Shown: positions 61,726 through 64,000 of the stretch, one piece after another
Position numbering within the stretch: the stretch's first letter is position 1
How the letters are laid out: the number at the start of each line of letters is the position of its first letter
Assembly: GCF_022229005.1 (NCBI RefSeq)
Contig: NZ_JAKKFD010000010.1
Location: 1-64,000 of the forward strand
Direction of reading: 5' to 3'
Length of the DNA stretch: 64,000 bases
Origin: Micromonospora trifolii
Lineage (GTDB): Bacteria > Actinomycetota > Actinomycetes > Mycobacteriales > Micromonosporaceae
Position numbers and translations under genes: made by a program
The notes under the pieces: generated by a model
What the model was told of the DNA's origin: nothing
The model's input: only the letters and a program-made list of their open reading frames with translations
The model's database searches: none

Positions 61726-63072
61726 TCAGGCGACCGGGGCGAAGCCGGGCAGCCAGCGCTCCAGGATGCTCCGGTAGGGGGCCTTCGCCTCCAACTGGCA
61801 GAGCACCCCGATCGACCCGAGCGTCACCCGGTGGATCAGCAGGTACGACGGTGGCAGGTTGAGCTGCCTGCTCAGCTGGTACGTGGGGGAGCGAGGGCTG
61901 GCCAGTCGACCCGCCTCGGCCCGTAGCCAGGCCCGGGTGAACCGGAAGCCGTCCGCCGCGATGGGCTCCAGCATGGGGCGGATGAAGTCGAGCACTCCCT
62001 CGGCGTCGATCTCGTCGGTCGAGCCGATGAACCCTTCCGACCGCAGCCCCGCCACGACCTCGTCGGCATCGCCGCGCAGGGCCATCGCGGCGATACGACC
62101 GATCGGCGCCGGGGTGCCCTCCGGCATCCGGGCCACCGCACCGAAGTCGATCACCCCGAGTCGGCCGTCGGGCAGCAGCCGGAAGTTTCCCGGGTGCGGG
62201 TCGGCGTGCAGCAACCCGGCCCGCTGCGGCGCGGACAGGTGCAGGGTGGCCATCAACCGGCCCGCCTCGTCCCGGTCCTCCTCGGTGCCCTCGCGGATGA
62301 TGTCGGCCAGCGGCGTGCCCGTCACCCATTCGGTGACCAGCACCCGGGGCGAGGCGTTGATCACGTCCGGGATGTAGATCTCCGGGTCGTCGGCGTACGC
62401 GGTGGCGAAGGCGCGCTGCGACTCGGCCTCCAACTCGTAGTCCAGTTCCTCGGTGATCCGTTCGCGCAGCTCGGCCAGGAGCGGCTTCACGTCCAGGCCG
62501 GGCTGGATGGCCCGGAACATTCCGCCCAGTCGGGAGAGCTGCTTGAGGTCGGCGAGCAGGGCGTCGCCGGCCCCCGGATACTGGATCTTGACCGCCACGT
62601 CGCGGCTGTTCGGTTCGCCCGACTCGTCGAAGCCCGGCTCGCGCCAGCGGGCCCGGTGCACCTGGCCGATGCTGGCGGCGGCGGCCGGGACGTCGTTGAA
62701 CTCGACGAACAGGTCCCGCCAGTCGGGGCCGAGCTGCTCGGCCAGCACCTTGTGCACGCTGGCGACCGGCAGCGGCGGTGCCGCCTCCTGCAACTTCGTC
62801 AGCGCCTGGCGGTAGGGCGCGGCGATCTCCTCCGGCAACGCGGCCTCGAAGACCGACAGCGCCTGGCCGAACTTCATCGCCCCGCCCTTGAGCTGGCCCA
62901 GCACACTGAACAGCTGCTCGGCGGTGCGCTGCTGAATCTCCGCGGAGATCACGTCGGAGGCCAGCCCGGTGACGCGCTTCCCCATCCCGAGAACGGTCCG
63001 GCCGGCGAAGCCGAGCGGCAGGGCGGCGAGCTTGGCGGTGCGGGACACGGCGCGGCGCGGGATGTCGGTCAC
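61726..63072 (-). CDS. ABC1/AarF/UbiB-family atypical kinase (Rv3197-like)
   Basis: 448 residues from the GTG at 63072. The family motif KxGQ is KFGQALSVFE near residue 70; nucleotide-binding blocks include DVAVKIQYPGA, ITEELDYELEAE, LLHADPHPGNFRLLPDGRLG and VIDFGAVARMPEG. Length and position beside whiB7 match M. tuberculosis Rv3197, an ATPase linked to WhiB7-dependent macrolide resistance. The start overlaps the stop of the ThiF-like gene by GTGA. Confidence 0.92.
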   Translation of the reverse strand: MTDIPRRAVSRTAKLAALPLGFAGRTVLGMGKRVTGLASDVISAEIQQRTAEQLFSVLGQLKGGAMKFGQALSVFEAALPEEIAAPYRQALTKLQEAAPPLPVASVHKVLAEQLGPDWRDLFVEFNDVPAAAASIGQVHRARWREPGFDESGEPNSRDVAVKIQYPGAGDALLADLKQLSRLGGMFRAIQPGLDVKPLLAELRERITEELDYELEAESQRAFATAYADDPEIYIPDVINASPRVLVTEWVTGTPLADIIREGTEEDRDEAGRLMATLHLSAPQRAGLLHADPHPGNFRLLPDGRLGVIDFGAVARMPEGTPAPIGRIAAMALRGDADEVVAGLRSEGFIGSTDEIDAEGVLDFIRPMLEPIAADGFRFTRAWLRAEAGRLASPRSPTYQLSRQLNLPPSYLLIHRVTLGSIGVLCQLEAKAPYRSILERWLPGFAPVA

Positions 63073-64000
63073 TCGGTCATTGTTACCGACCGGAGGGCCC
63101 CGCTGCTGCTCTGCGGCCGGGCTGGTGCGGACACTCGGCCCCGCGAGCACCCACAGGCCGGGTGTGGCGGCCAACCCCGACGACGGAAACGGCCGGCACC
63201 GGTGATCTCCATGGCGCTACCCAGCGTCTCCGGTTGGCCGCCGTCCAGCTGCGTCAGCGCCTCGGCCAGCGCGTACCCGCAGGCGGCGAGCAGCGTGCCG
63301 GTCGTTCCGGCGGCCACCGGGTCGGCGGCGGCGAGCTGCGCGGCGAGCCGGGGCCAGTCCGGGTCGCGGTCGGCCCGGTGCAGCTCGACGCAGTGCAGGC
63401 AGGGCCCGGCGGGTGGGCGGACCAACGGCCCGATCACCGGTACGCCCTCTCGCAGCGTGACCAGCAGGTGCGGTTGCCGGCGCTGGGCGAGGCCGGCGGC
63501 GAGCAGCGCGGGAGGCCGGTCCGTGCCGAGCTGGATCACCAGGTCGATCCGTCCGGCGCGGCTGGGGTGGGTGCCGGTGCCCGGTGCGACACGGTTGACC
63601 GCACCTCGCACCGCCGGTGCCAGCGGGCGACCCAGCTCGGTGGCGGGGATGCCCGTGCCGATCAGGTCGACGGGGCGTACCGGGCCGGTGAGCTGGGGAA
63701 TCACCTGCCCCACGCCGGACTGGGCCAACGCCACCGTCAGCGGCCCGCCGAGCGCGCCGGCGCCGCTGAGCAGGACGCGGGCCGCCCGCCGCCGACGCAG
63801 GACCTGCGCAGGGCTGCCGGGCAGCCGGGCGGCGGCCAGGGCCAGGGCGCCGGCCTCCGCCGCGAGCCGGGCACGGACCGGACCGGTCAGGTCGCGGGGG
63901 AGCAGGCTGTGCGCGGGCACCAACAGGCCGGCGGCCCGCAGGGTGTCGAGCAGGGTACGCGCGTCGTCGGCGCTGACCTGGGCGGCCGGCGCCTGGGCCA
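63069..64000 (-). CDS. ThiF/E1-like protein, 5' end outside the window
   Basis: At least 310 residues; the frame is open to base 64000. The Rossmann segment RVLLSGAGALGGPLTVALAQ has the G-x-G-x-x-G of E1-like adenylylating enzymes. A CxxC in PCLHCVELHRADRDPDWPRL and a CGC near the C-terminus could bind zinc. The catalytic Arg/Asp set of true ThiF/MoeB is not obvious, so it may be a non-adenylylating relative, like the leader-binding proteins of some RiPP systems. Coupled to the ABC1 kinase gene by GTGA. Confidence 0.8.
   Translation of the reverse strand, partial: AQAPAAQVSADDARTLLDTLRAAGLLVPAHSLLPRDLTGPVRARLAAEAGALALAAARLPGSPAQVLRRRRAARVLLSGAGALGGPLTVALAQSGVGQVIPQLTGPVRPVDLIGTGIPATELGRPLAPAVRGAVNRVAPGTGTHPSRAGRIDLVIQLGTDRPPALLAAGLAQRRQPHLLVTLREGVPVIGPLVRPPAGPCLHCVELHRADRDPDWPRLAAQLAAADPVAAGTTGTLLAACGYALAEALTQLDGGQPETLGSAMEITGAGRFRRRGWPPHPACGCSRGRVSAPARPQSSSGALRSVTMTE

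Overview
The window looks like one end of a contig from a high-GC actinobacterium, most probably of the Micromonosporaceae and close to Micromonospora. The evidence is very high GC at third codon positions, many GTG starts, mycothiol genes (mshB and a CGYC mycoredoxin), whiB7, AdnAB and UvrD2 helicases, XRE-DUF5753/DUF397 pairs and many apparently leaderless genes. The genus is an inference from gene content and sequence style. The first 82 bases are not genomic: they read as poly-T plus a degraded Illumina P5/TruSeq adapter, and a pmbA-type gene is cut at that point.

Layout. 0-1.7 kb: a tldD/pmbA metalloprotease pair separated by two 60-bp repeats. 1.7-2.25 kb: a non-coding divergent region with two inverted-repeat elements. 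2.25-8.3 kb: an oligopeptide/dipeptide ABC importer operon (two ATPases, two permeases, lipoprotein receptor) closed by a strong terminator. 8.5-11.4 kb: a SnoaL-like protein and two XRE-type regulators, one with an array of direct repeats at its promoter. 11.4-15.3 kb: a four-gene overlapping operon (ABC ATPase, compact FtsX-type permease, DesK-like histidine kinase, LuxR-type response regulator). 15.4-19.3 kb: a quinone oxidoreductase divergent from an HxlR regulator, small proteins and an alpha/beta hydrolase.

19.4-36.6 kb: a core metabolic block: S9 peptidase, mshB (mycothiol), membrane proteins, GNAT, 7Fe ferredoxin, dapC, tyrA, SIMPL protein, a kinase, a sugar acetyltransferase, a large secreted subtilisin, dapD, dapE and two LOG-type phosphoribohydrolases. 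It resembles the mshB-fdxC-dapC and dapD-dapE-LOG order of mycobacteria. 36.7-43.8 kb: adnA and adnB, the helicase-nuclease pair for double-strand-break resection. 43.8-45.8 kb: cspA and a DEAD-box helicase, each behind a structured leader. 46-51 kb: a sulfonate-use module (ssuA-ssuB-ssuC-rrf2 divergent from ssuD), with a shared palindromic operator candidate in the divergent promoter.

50.9-64 kb: an M16 peptidase pair, a NADH pyrophosphatase that has lost its zinc-ribbon cysteines, an XRE/DUF397 pair, an MFS exporter, mycoredoxin, uvrD2, whiB7 with a complete attenuator (WhiB7-type promoter, upstream ORF, mutually exclusive antiterminator and terminator), an ABC1/UbiB-type kinase and a ThiF-like protein that runs off the end. 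The set adnAB-nudC-mrx1-uvrD2-whiB7-ABC1-ThiF matches the Rv3196-Rv3202c neighbourhood of Mycobacterium tuberculosis, opened up by insertions.

Three non-coding themes recur: GATC-capped intergenic inverted repeats (seven copies), a linker repeat joining the stop of one gene to the ribosome binding site of the next, and leaderless starts with a TAnnnT box 6-7 bases before the start codon. I found no rRNA, tRNA, CRISPR array, insertion sequence, prophage or biosynthetic gene cluster.
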